DNA from: Acidobacteriota bacterium | GTDB lineage: Bacteria > Acidobacteriota > Terriglobia > Terriglobales > Acidobacteriaceae | Direction of reading: 5' to 3' | Assembly (NCBI GenBank): GCA_021818585.1 | Contig: JAKATU010000080.1 | Span: 1-43,532, forward strand | Length of the DNA stretch: 43,532 nucleotides | In this document: positions 1-7,843 of the stretch, piece by piece | Layout: each line of letters opens with the position of its first letter | Position numbering within the stretch: position 1 is the stretch's first letter | The notes under the pieces: model-generated | What the model saw: only the letters and a program-made list of their open reading frames with translations | The model's database searches: none | What the model was told of the DNA's origin: nothing | Program-made: the position numbers and the translations under genes

Positions 1-178
1 GCATGGGCAGCAACGGCGCCGTCTTCGCTCGACGCGACCACGACTGCTACTGCTCACGCTGCTCCGCGTCGAGCGTGAGTGGAACCAAAGGACGACCTAT
101 TGCCATCGGACTTACTCCTCACTCTACCGATGACCAACAAGTTCCGCTTTATTCAGATTATTTCTGACTCAGAACAAT
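1..178. other. Left-edge stretch without a supported gene
   Basis: No convincing gene is seen. Frames open at the left edge all close within about 170 bases and resemble no family I know. On the minus strand, positions 177 to 153 look like the original last codons of the DUF4450-type gene now cut off by the insertion sequence: read across the element they give eight more residues (YCSESEII) and a TGA at 155-153. Confidence 0.5.
26..75. repeat. 11-bp perfect inverted repeat
   Basis: CGCTCGACGCG at 26-36 is the exact reverse complement of CGCGTCGAGCG at 65-75, with a 28-base spacer. It lies downstream of the ancestral stop codon of the minus-strand DUF4450 gene, so it may be part of a transcript end, although no T-run follows it. 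Confidence 0.35.
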
Positions 179-179
179 A

Positions 180-195
180 GAGCGTGTTTCATAAA
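180..195. repeat. IS5-family left terminal inverted repeat
   Basis: Sequence gagcgtgtttcataaa; a perfect match to the reverse complement of 1049-1064. The transposase stop codon (189-191 on the minus strand) lies inside this repeat. Confidence 0.9.
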
Positions 196-996
196 CATTT
201 CCGCAGGGTGATCCATAGGCAAGCAAGATAGAAGAAGGCGTAGTAGGTGGAGAGCAAGTGTTCATGATGAACCAGAAGTCGGCGGAACTGACCGAACCAT
301 GCATTGGTTCGCTCCACTATCCAGCGCCGTTTGTAAGGTCGCATCTTCCGTCCGTTGTAGTACCGTTTCCGCTTGTTGTTCTTCCGGTAAGGCGCAATCA
401 GCTCAATGGCCCGCCTCTTCAGGCGCTCGCGCAAGGGATCGGAGTCGTAGCCGGCATCGGCGATTACGCGCTTCGGTTTTTGCCGCAGCCGGTCTTTCGG
501 TCGTGGGACGCGGACTTCTTCAAGCGTGGCTTCCGCAAGCTTAACCTCTGCCGGAGAGGCACTTTCCAGCCGAACTCCCAGCGGAAGACCTTGACCGTCG
601 ACCAGTACCATCCACTTCGTTCCCTTGCCGCGCTTGGTTTTACCGACTGCATCGCCCCCTTTTTGGCTGGGGCGAAGCTGCCATCCAGGAAGGTTTCGTC
701 CCATTTCAGCAAGCCTTCGGCGTCCAGTGCGCCCAGCAGAGCACGCCAGGCATCCAGCCACACGCCCGCGTCCTGCCACTGCTTCAGACGGCGCCAGCAG
801 GTTGCCGGCGAGGGATACGCGTCGGGTAGAAACCGCCACGCCGCTCCGGTTTGCAGAATCCACAGAATGCCCTCGAAACAGGCCCGATTCGATGCCCATG
901 GCCGGCCGCGGTTGTCCTTCCTCCGCCGTCCTTCCGGCAAAACGGCCCAAGCAACTCTCACTGCTCATCCGTCACCAACTTCTATCGATGCTTCAT
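189..996 (-). pseudogene. Degenerate IS5-family transposase
   Basis: The catalytic core is recognisable. In one frame (about 940 to 658) there is a GRPW segment, a GILWILQTGAAWRFLP helix region and the first Asp in DETFLDGSF. In the next frame (about 658 to 189) there are the second Asp in VIADAGYDSD and the Glu in RWIVERTNAWF. The switch falls at an A5G5 run (664-655, minus strand), a typical site for -1 programmed frameshifting in the IS427 group. The probable native start at 996 is followed by two in-frame stops (TAG, then TGA where this family usually has the Trp of DEQWELL) and a 1-base deletion before LPEGRRR. The N-terminus is therefore broken and the enzyme probably inactive. The frameshift at A5G5 could be programmed or a further mutation. 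Confidence 0.8.
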
Positions 997-1048
997 AACA
1001 GAAGCTCAACTGCCTCAAACGTAAGTCCCTGACTTCAGGTCGAACCCA

Positions 1049-1064
1049 TTTATGAAACACGCTC
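1049..1064. repeat. IS5-family right terminal inverted repeat
   Basis: Perfect mate of 180-195. The last base with the TA that follows creates the TAG stop codon now ending the neighbouring DUF4450-type gene. Confidence 0.9.
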
Positions 1065-4000
1065 TATGAACGCCGTATCAATGTAACTGCCATAAGTCCG
1101 ATGACGACCCCATAAACCGCGGATCGAATTTCCAGTGATCGCAATATCTTGCTGCTATCCAGGTTCATGGCCAGAATAGTTGCTGCACCGCCAGGCACTT
1201 CGCGTCCCTTCCCAACCACATTCTCCTTCGTCAATACACGCACCTCTGCGGTGCGCAGATCCACGCGCGCCGGAAACGGGCCTCGGTCCACAAACATGAA
1301 ATCGTCTACCAGGTAGTCCTGTTCAATCGGCCACCAGGTTTCCGGATTACTCAACTCCAGCAATGAGTGAGTCCCGTCAGCATAATTGACCGTAACGGTT
1401 CCATTGGTCATGCGACTGACACGCGGCAGAGTCGACCCAGCCATCATGAGATATAAGGACTCGGCTCTTCCGTTCAACGAAATTTGAATAGAGGGTTTAT
1501 CGATCTCCCATTGAGACACAAAGATGCAATTAGGATCATCCGCACCCGAAACAGTCTGGAACGGAACTCCAAACCGAGTGTTCAAGATGCCACCGACCGC
1601 TCGCAAACCTCTGTCATCGATCTCCGGATCTGTCTTAAAATTTGCCCACCCTCCCGTACCCTGCACCGGAATGGATAACGAACAATACGGGGATCGCGGA
1701 GCGACATAACGGCGGTTGAATATATCGGTGATTCTGTGCTGCAGGTGCGGCGTAAGGTCGACCATCTCGGGGTGCAAACCCTCACCAATTGGCTGAATTA
1801 ACCCTTCATGGATACCCTCAGAGGGAGTCTTGCACATGAATGCAATCGGAAGTGCCCACCTGCAATCGCCCTCCTCCATTTCCGCAAACACGACATGTGC
1901 TCCCGGTAAAGCAATACGCCTCTCATGCAAGCATCCCTGAGGATCGCTGATCTGCTGCAGGCTCACTCCATCAGGCAATTGCAATTCTTCCCCCAATCGG
2001 TAACTGCGCCGCGGGCCTATGCCCAAAGGTGGCTTGCCCTGCCACTTCAAGTGCACTCGCCACTGATCCGCTTTCGGTAACCGGATCACCACCATTGGCC
2101 TGCCAACCGCCTTGGGATCAAATTCGCAGCTGACTTCTTTCCCTTCGAATTGAGCTTGTGGCAGTTTTGTGCTGCGCGCAGGCAATCTCAGTTCAAGTTC
2201 GACTGCCTCTGGAAATCGTGACTCAACATTCATCTCTTCTTCGTGGATTCCAGGCGACGGCGAATCGCAGTGCCACTGGATGGACAAGTCCGGGTGATCC
2301 AATGCAGCTTCATGCCAGTGCGAAGGAAAGCCAGGCGCAACCGTAACCTTACCGTTCCAAACGTCGGGCCTGACACCAAAAAGACCTTCAACAATGGCGC
2401 GTGATGTAATCCCGATGGGATCTCCAAAATCACGCTGTGCCTCATGCCGGTGTGGATCCAGTTCTGAGGACATATGAAAATTGCCGGGACACAGTCCCTG
2501 AAACATCGAATCCAAAAGATTGCCTTTCAGGAGTGAAAAAGCCTGCTCGCACATACCTGCCTGCCACAATGCAAGCGCCGTATGTGAATTCTCCGCGAGC
2601 ACAAGAAGATTCAGTGACCACTCGTAAGGCATCCAGTCTGAGCACGACAGCATATACCCGGAGTCCCGTGGCACATGCATGCCATGCACCGGCACCTTCC
2701 GCAATGCGGCAAGTCTTTCTGCGGCCAGCTGCCAGGCCTGTCTCGGATCGGTCACCTCCTGGTCGAGTGCGTGGTACATGGTCCACACTGCGGGCGAGGT
2801 ATATACCGCTTGCTCCGTCAGAATGTCTTTCGCCTCGGCGAATGCGCCTCGATCAGGGAGCCAGAGCAATTCATTCATTGCATCGAGAATCAGTTGTGCT
2901 TCTTCTTTGTACTGACTGGTGTCCTCTCCCAACGATTTACCGATGGCAGCCGCCTCTTTGTGAGAAAAATAGTTGTACGCGCTTGAGTGAGCCGCTCCAC
3001 CTCCGTTGTACTGCAGGTTGTCACTCGCCCAGATACACGCATAGGCCTCGTAAAGCGGCAACTCCCTTCCATTTCTCCCTTTGAAAGTCCTTCTAAAAAG
3101 CCGCTTCTCCCAGGCAAGATGGCGCGTCAGCGCAGGCCATATCTTGCGTGCGAACTCTCGATCTCCGGTCCAGCGCAAATGCCTTAGAAATGCATCGAAA
3201 AACACCAGGTTCATGTCGTAATGGTTGTTCGACAGATCGCCCGAACTGTGCAGCAGACTTTCTTTACGCGTCAGTCGTGTCCCGGCATCTGCGGGACCCG
3301 TTGCCTCATTCTTCGTTGTCACAGGAGAGGTATTCTGACGCGCAACCCAGTGCAGGATATTCTGCCGCATGCGTTCATGATCCCCCATCGCATCCAGCAC
3401 GTACGGACCGCGCCATCCCACCAGCGGAACTCTCCAGGCCACAGCTCCATGCATAAGGCATCCCAGGTCCTCTTGCCACAACGCATCCGCGGCAATGGTC
3501 AACGCACCGGCTGACGCATTGATGTAAGGATCCGGCGTGCGAATCCGCACGGAGTTGGCAATTGCGGAGACCTGCTCGCTGCGAGCTTGAAACATGCGGG
3601 CAACATCTGCATTGAGGGGTATGTGCGTTATACCGGCCTGCATGCGCGTAATCGAGAAATACATTGGTTCACTGCCCGCAATGGAGTGGCTTCCGGTCAT
3701 TGCCGGTAACGTCGTCCCTCTGCTTTCCAGCAGAGTCTGGGGCGACTCATACCACTCTCGGCCATCGCACACACGCAAAGAGCTACCCGGTGGAAAATGA
3801 AGTGCCAGCATGGCAGCCTCACTCGAAAGCCGGGCATCGTTTCCATCAATCCTGTAGTGGTTCCCGTCACACTCTTCAGGCCTGACCTGGAAAAAGCGAG
3901 ACACCGGTTCATCTTCGCAACCAATATCTCCGCCTCGCTTACCCTTGCGACCGCTCACTCCAGCGAAGGCTGATACCAGCCTCATTTCCGCTGGAATACC

Positions 4001-4522
4001 TCTCGCTGCAATACGCACCATCAGTCCCGATCCGACGGCTTGCGTCAATAACTCGATCTCCAGTGAGCCGGCTCCAAGCAGGGAATCTTGGATTTCATAC
4101 AGCATGCGTCCTGGCCTGTAGCGAGCCACAATACTATCGGCGCAATAAAGCCATTTGGACCGCGTTCCATCCGTGAAACCGAACTTCAGGTTTCCGCCGT
4201 GTCCCGGTAAGTACAGCGAAAACTCGGGAAAATCTCCAGCATCGACCCGGAAGGAATTGTTCGGTCCATAAATTGGGCGATTAAAAAACTCCCTGCCATT
4301 TGTGATGACAAAATCGCCATCTTCAGGCGTATAACGAAGGGGACGCTCCGTATTCGAGAACAATAGCGGCACAATTCCAGCAGCCGCTTTCTCCGCAGGC
4401 TCTTCACGCCACGGCTCCTGTCTTCCTGAAGCATGCCTCGAATCCGCATGGAGAACACCCGTGGAAGCCGCACTCGCAGCGGCTCCAGTTATCAAAAAAT
4501 CCCGGCGGCTCAGTTTACTCAT
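1064..4522 (-). CDS. Tat-exported DUF4450-type protein, probable glycoside hydrolase
   Basis: A 1152-residue protein beginning MSKLSRRDFLITGAAA, a twin-arginine (SRRDF) signal peptide; the frame is open further upstream but that part is not protein-like, so the start is placed at 4522. The middle (about residues 400-780) is rich in Trp and aromatic helices, as in alpha/alpha-six barrels such as glycogen-debranching-like enzymes, and contains SDNLQYNGGGAAHSSAYNY, which I associate with the DUF4450 family of Bacteroidota and Acidobacteriota. The C-terminal part is beta-rich and ends VVIGLMAVTLIRRS. Catalytic residues and substrate are not known to me. It follows the glycosyltransferase gene by 131 bases on the same strand, so it may be last in the polysaccharide operon. 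An IS5-family element removed about eight C-terminal residues and supplies the stop codon. The family core appears to finish before that point, so the protein may still work. Confidence 0.7.
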   Translation of the reverse strand: MSKLSRRDFLITGAAASAASTGVLHADSRHASGRQEPWREEPAEKAAAGIVPLLFSNTERPLRYTPEDGDFVITNGREFFNRPIYGPNNSFRVDAGDFPEFSLYLPGHGGNLKFGFTDGTRSKWLYCADSIVARYRPGRMLYEIQDSLLGAGSLEIELLTQAVGSGLMVRIAARGIPAEMRLVSAFAGVSGRKGKRGGDIGCEDEPVSRFFQVRPEECDGNHYRIDGNDARLSSEAAMLALHFPPGSSLRVCDGREWYESPQTLLESRGTTLPAMTGSHSIAGSEPMYFSITRMQAGITHIPLNADVARMFQARSEQVSAIANSVRIRTPDPYINASAGALTIAADALWQEDLGCLMHGAVAWRVPLVGWRGPYVLDAMGDHERMRQNILHWVARQNTSPVTTKNEATGPADAGTRLTRKESLLHSSGDLSNNHYDMNLVFFDAFLRHLRWTGDREFARKIWPALTRHLAWEKRLFRRTFKGRNGRELPLYEAYACIWASDNLQYNGGGAAHSSAYNYFSHKEAAAIGKSLGEDTSQYKEEAQLILDAMNELLWLPDRGAFAEAKDILTEQAVYTSPAVWTMYHALDQEVTDPRQAWQLAAERLAALRKVPVHGMHVPRDSGYMLSCSDWMPYEWSLNLLVLAENSHTALALWQAGMCEQAFSLLKGNLLDSMFQGLCPGNFHMSSELDPHRHEAQRDFGDPIGITSRAIVEGLFGVRPDVWNGKVTVAPGFPSHWHEAALDHPDLSIQWHCDSPSPGIHEEEMNVESRFPEAVELELRLPARSTKLPQAQFEGKEVSCEFDPKAVGRPMVVIRLPKADQWRVHLKWQGKPPLGIGPRRSYRLGEELQLPDGVSLQQISDPQGCLHERRIALPGAHVVFAEMEEGDCRWALPIAFMCKTPSEGIHEGLIQPIGEGLHPEMVDLTPHLQHRITDIFNRRYVAPRSPYCSLSIPVQGTGGWANFKTDPEIDDRGLRAVGGILNTRFGVPFQTVSGADDPNCIFVSQWEIDKPSIQISLNGRAESLYLMMAGSTLPRVSRMTNGTVTVNYADGTHSLLELSNPETWWPIEQDYLVDDFMFVDRGPFPARVDLRTAEVRVLTKENVVGKGREVPGGAATILAMNLDSSKILRSLEIRSAVYGVVIGLMAVTLIRRS

Positions 4523-4653
4523 ATCGGTAACCGTCTGGTGATCCACACCAGTATGGAGGGGTCTGCAACAGTGCCAGTAATGCATGGAGCTCGATTCTGA
4601 TTCGCAGAGAGAAGCCGCGCATATCCTCATCCAAGACCGGCAACACAGAATTG

Positions 4654-5448
4654 TTAGTTCATATGGTGGGCGGGCTTGCCAGCCCACCGGTTCTTCAACG
4701 CGTACCGATACCATTTCAGATACAGCGGAATCCACTTTTTCAACCGAAAGCGGGATTCCCCAAACGAGCGATCCCACCAGGAACAAGGCACTTCAGTGAT
4801 CCTCATTCCCTGAGCGTGCGCCTTCACCACAATCTCAATGCCGATTTCGAATCCCCCTGCACTCTCCAGAGGAATGACATCCAGAATTGCACGACGGTAT
4901 AACTTATAACTGTTCGTCACGTCATGTGTCGGAATGCGCGCCAGCCAATGCAAACTCAACCCAGCCATACGCGAGAGCGTCTTCTTGAGGAGCGGCCCGC
5001 CATATTGGCGACCGCCACGCATATAGCGCGAACCGCAAACTATATCCCAGCCCACTGCGGCTTTTTCGAGCATCAGCGGTAGCTTGGCGTAATCATCAGA
5101 CATATCGGCCATGGTGACCAGGACATAACTCGACTCCGACGCAAGCAGACCCTGCTTGATCGCATCGCATACACCTTTGCCCGTATTTTTCTGAAGCCGA
5201 ATCGGCACAGGATATTCAGTGCGCAACGACTCGACCACCGGAAGTGTGTCGTCGGCATCAAAGTCGTACACAATCGTTACTTGAGTGGATACGTTAGTTC
5301 CCTGCAGGCATTCTGCGATGCGCCCAAGGGTTGCGACTATATTCGCGCCTTCGTTATAAACGGGAATTACGATGTTCAGCGACATCTCGCCAGAATTTTC
5401 ACCAACCGGGTGCCGCGGACCCTTCTCAAGCCCATCTGCCAAGGTCAT
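4654..5448 (-). CDS. Family 2 glycosyltransferase, dolichyl-phosphate-sugar synthase-like
   Basis: A 264-residue cytoplasmic or membrane-associated GT-A enzyme that probably moves a sugar from a nucleotide donor to a lipid carrier or growing polysaccharide. Visible features are the N-terminal strand NIVIPVYNEG (residues 25-34), an acidic DFDADD at 62-67, NTGKG at 88-92, and MADMSDD at 113-119 in the place of the metal-binding DxD/DADxQ segment of DPM1-like enzymes. There are no transmembrane helices at the C-terminus. ATG 5448 is preceded directly by GGAGAG and lies 12 bases after the epimerase stop. A second ATG at 5385 would start just before the catalytic fold and is possible. Gene order with the dehydrogenase and epimerase points to exopolysaccharide or lipopolysaccharide synthesis. 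The acceptor is unknown. Confidence 0.85.
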   Translation of the reverse strand: MTLADGLEKGPRHPVGENSGEMSLNIVIPVYNEGANIVATLGRIAECLQGTNVSTQVTIVYDFDADDTLPVVESLRTEYPVPIRLQKNTGKGVCDAIKQGLLASESSYVLVTMADMSDDYAKLPLMLEKAAVGWDIVCGSRYMRGGRQYGGPLLKKTLSRMAGLSLHWLARIPTHDVTNSYKLYRRAILDVIPLESAGGFEIGIEIVVKAHAQGMRITEVPCSWWDRSFGESRFRLKKWIPLYLKWYRYALKNRWAGKPAHHMN

Positions 5449-5460
5449 CTCTCTCCGACG

Positions 5461-6480
5461 TCAAATGCCGCCCAACTCTATTTGTTCCCTTATCCAGGGA
5501 ATAATCTCGTCGAGAGCTTTGGCGAGCGACGTAGTCGCCTCAAAATCGAGCGCCTGTTTGGCTTTCGATACATCTGGCACTCTCTTCTGCACATCGTACT
5601 GGAACGGCTTATCCGATACATACCGGAATGGTCTTCCCGTGCAGAGACGATTCCAGATCATCTCGGCCAGTTCCAGGACGGTTGTGCTCTCTGCCGTCGA
5701 CAGATTGAAGTCCTCATTGAGCGCCGCCTCGCTCTCAATACAAATTCGAATGCCGCGCGCAAGATCACCACCATAGGTGTAATGCCGAATCTGGTTCCCT
5801 GTCCCAAGTATGTGAAGCGGATCTTGCCCTTTCAGAATCTTCTGCACCAGGTCAGGAACAACATGGCTCATCGCGAGCTTGATGTTTCCGGATAGTATTT
5901 GCCGGTCGGTCTTCGCCGATTTCTCCCCTGTGCCCACGCAGTTAAACGGCCGCACGATTGTGTAGGGCAGCTTGTACTGCTCCCACGCGCCTTTCGCAAA
6001 ATATTCGCACGCCAGCTTTTGAAAGCCATAAGTCGAAAGTGGAGGGGAACACCGCAATTGCTCGCCCTCCGGCGTAGGAAATTTGTGTGTGCTTTCAAAT
6101 ACCATCGAGGAAGAAAGCACTGTGATTTTCCTGAGCTTTCCGGTTTTGTGGGCATGAATGGCCGCATCAAAGGTGGACGCAGTGATCCGTTCATTCTCCG
6201 CCAGCAGTTCGTAGGCAAATTCGTGAAAGTACGAAATGCCGCCAATCATGGCAGCCGCCGCCAGCACATGATCGCAGTCGGCCAGCGCATCCTTCATCAG
6301 GCTCACATCCTTCGCATCGCCTTCGATGAACCGGTAATGCGGATGACTGTCATAGCTCTTCTCGATTGGGCCGTATTTCGACAAATTGTCGATCCCTACA
6401 ACCTCCCAGCCCTCGCGCAACAACTCATCAATCAGATAGCCGGCAATAAAGCCCTTCGCTCCGGTCACACAGATCTTCAT
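5461..6480 (-). CDS. NAD-dependent nucleotide-sugar epimerase/dehydratase (extended SDR)
   Basis: A 339-residue extended short-chain dehydrogenase/reductase. It has the Rossmann motif GAKGFIAG (residues 7-14, where most relatives have GGxGFIG), the acidic end of strand two in GIDNLS, the catalytic Ser region LSSSMVFES (122-130) and YGFQK with Tyr151 and Lys155. Such enzymes epimerise or dehydrate UDP-, GDP- or dTDP-sugars in the cytoplasm; substrate specificity cannot be read from the sequence. Its ATG overlaps the stop of the upstream dehydrogenase by four bases (ATGA), so the two are almost certainly translationally coupled. A UDP-uronate epimerase role following the dehydrogenase is a reasonable inference. 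Confidence 0.88.
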   Translation of the reverse strand: MKICVTGAKGFIAGYLIDELLREGWEVVGIDNLSKYGPIEKSYDSHPHYRFIEGDAKDVSLMKDALADCDHVLAAAAMIGGISYFHEFAYELLAENERITASTFDAAIHAHKTGKLRKITVLSSSMVFESTHKFPTPEGEQLRCSPPLSTYGFQKLACEYFAKGAWEQYKLPYTIVRPFNCVGTGEKSAKTDRQILSGNIKLAMSHVVPDLVQKILKGQDPLHILGTGNQIRHYTYGGDLARGIRICIESEAALNEDFNLSTAESTTVLELAEMIWNRLCTGRPFRYVSDKPFQYDVQKRVPDVSKAKQALDFEATTSLAKALDEIIPWIREQIELGGI

Positions 6481-7805
6481 ACTGGCTTTACGCCCCCTCC
6501 CGCTGATCCAACGTGATTCCAGACATCCACCAGTATCTTTCCACTGTAATCCAAGCTTTTGTATGTCTTGTGCGGCGCGGCAATCATCACTACATCCGAG
6601 CGGCGGATCAACTCCTCTGCTGGCACGAAGCGCTCGTCCCGAATGTATTCATCTGAACACAACACTTCATTGGCCTCAGTCAGCAGAATCTTTCTCAGCT
6701 TGTAGGAAAGTGACTCGCGCGGATCATCGCTCTCTCCCTTGAAAGCCATTCCCAATATTCCAACCGTCATCTCGTTGAGATCATGCGAAAGCTTCAACCG
6801 ATTCACCAGAAAATTCGGCAGCCCTTCATTGATCAGCATGGCGCTGCTGCCAATATGGAAATTGTTGCTGGCAAATGCGTTCAACTGCATCGTGTCCTTA
6901 AATAGACACGGACCGGCCGCAAACCCCGGTCGCGGAAAATTAGCCGCGCGCGGGTAGTTATGCGTCATTGCCGAATAAATCTCATAAAAGTTGGCGCCGT
7001 ACATCTCGCTGATCATGTAAAACTGGTTGGCCGTTGCAAACTGGATATAGCGCCAGGAGTTATTGAACAGCTTGGTCAGCTCAGCCTCAATGCAACCGGT
7101 CACAATAATTTCCGCAGTCAGATTCCGGAAGAGCTCGGTAACCTCGGCCACGGCCTGTGAATCCTCACCCGCGATAATCTGGGGAAGCTTGTACAGCTCC
7201 TCCATCGCCTTGCCCTCGAGAATGCGCTCGCAGGCAAAGCACACTTCTATCCCCGGTAACTTCTTCTTCAGGCGTCTCCGAATATTGCTCGTCGTCCCCG
7301 GGTAAACCGTGCTCCTCAGAATAACGATCTGGCCGTCCCGCAGGTGCGCTCCAATCTCATTAAAAAAGCGCCACAACTGCTCGTGCATCGGATTCAGGTG
7401 CTCGTCTACCGGGGTACCCACAATCACCACAACAAACTTTGCCCCGCTGATGCTCGTCGGATCACCGCTCGTAAACAGAGTCTTTTGAATGGTGTTCTGT
7501 AGTACCCCTTCGCAGCTGGCCTCCATGAAAGGCATACGACCTGAACTGATCGTCGCCAATGCGTCCTCGTTCGTGTCATATATGATTACTCGTTTACCCT
7601 TTGCGGCAAAGGCCACAGACAGGGGAAGCCCTACATGGCCTGCGCCGCCGATCACACACACGTCATAGTCCAATGGTCTGTCTCTCTCTGAAAAAGGGTG
7701 CTTCCAGCTTACCGGATAATAACCGAGAGCCGTCCGTTTCGGGGATACCTGACCGGATTCGGCTGCGACACCAGCCTGCCCGGCCCAGGTGACCACATTT
7801 TCCAT
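6477..7805 (-). CDS. UDP-glucose/UDP-ManNAc-type nucleotide-sugar 6-dehydrogenase
   Basis: Oxidises the C6 hydroxyl of a UDP-sugar to a uronic acid with two NAD+. The N-terminal Rossmann segment is DVCVIGGAGHVGLPLS; GTPVDE and RSTVYPGTT follow; the catalytic Cys is in AAGPCLFKD (about residue 300); GILGMAFKGESDDPRES marks the C-terminal UDP-binding domain. This is the UgdH/WecC/TviB family pattern; the exact sugar is uncertain. The start is uncertain: ATG 7805 or 7826 leaves about 45 residues of unusual sequence before the Rossmann strand, and a TTG just before DYDVCVIGG, with a GAGAGAGA stretch upstream, would give a more typical N-terminus. It is first of a minus-strand group with the epimerase and GT2, and its 5' end faces that of a divergent membrane glycosyltransferase. 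Confidence 0.87.
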   Translation of the reverse strand: MENVVTWAGQAGVAAESGQVSPKRTALGYYPVSWKHPFSERDRPLDYDVCVIGGAGHVGLPLSVAFAAKGKRVIIYDTNEDALATISSGRMPFMEASCEGVLQNTIQKTLFTSGDPTSISGAKFVVVIVGTPVDEHLNPMHEQLWRFFNEIGAHLRDGQIVILRSTVYPGTTSNIRRRLKKKLPGIEVCFACERILEGKAMEELYKLPQIIAGEDSQAVAEVTELFRNLTAEIIVTGCIEAELTKLFNNSWRYIQFATANQFYMISEMYGANFYEIYSAMTHNYPRAANFPRPGFAAGPCLFKDTMQLNAFASNNFHIGSSAMLINEGLPNFLVNRLKLSHDLNEMTVGILGMAFKGESDDPRESLSYKLRKILLTEANEVLCSDEYIRDERFVPAEELIRRSDVVMIAAPHKTYKSLDYSGKILVDVWNHVGSAGGGVKPV

Positions 7806-7843
7806 CCGTAAGCCCAATGGGACCATTGTTCAAGAGATGTATC

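Larger units (their letters stand above)
180..1064 (-). mobile_element. IS5-family insertion sequence, 885 bp, IS427-like
   Basis: The element has perfect 16-bp terminal inverted repeats (gagcgtgtttcataaa at 180-195 and its reverse complement at 1049-1064), flanked on both sides by TA (178-179 and 1065-1066), the short target duplication usual for this group. Inside is a minus-strand transposase of the IS5 DDE type, with its catalytic region split between two frames as in the IS427 group. The element sits in the 3' end of the DUF4450-type gene. Several disabling changes near the transposase start suggest this copy no longer moves on its own, while its ends remain intact and could be mobilised by a related transposase. 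Confidence 0.9.

Noticed and set aside
258..998. Open plus-strand frame across the IS5-family element
   Set aside because: Antisense shadow of the transposase.
1067..1140. Hydrophobic C-terminus of the DUF4450 protein as a membrane anchor
   Set aside because: The segment is short and interrupted; it looks like the final beta-strand usual for the family.
4523..4786. 88-residue extension before the DUF4450 protein
   Set aside because: It is Cys-rich and random-looking, and overlaps the glycosyltransferase end; the Tat signal peptide marks the start at 4522.
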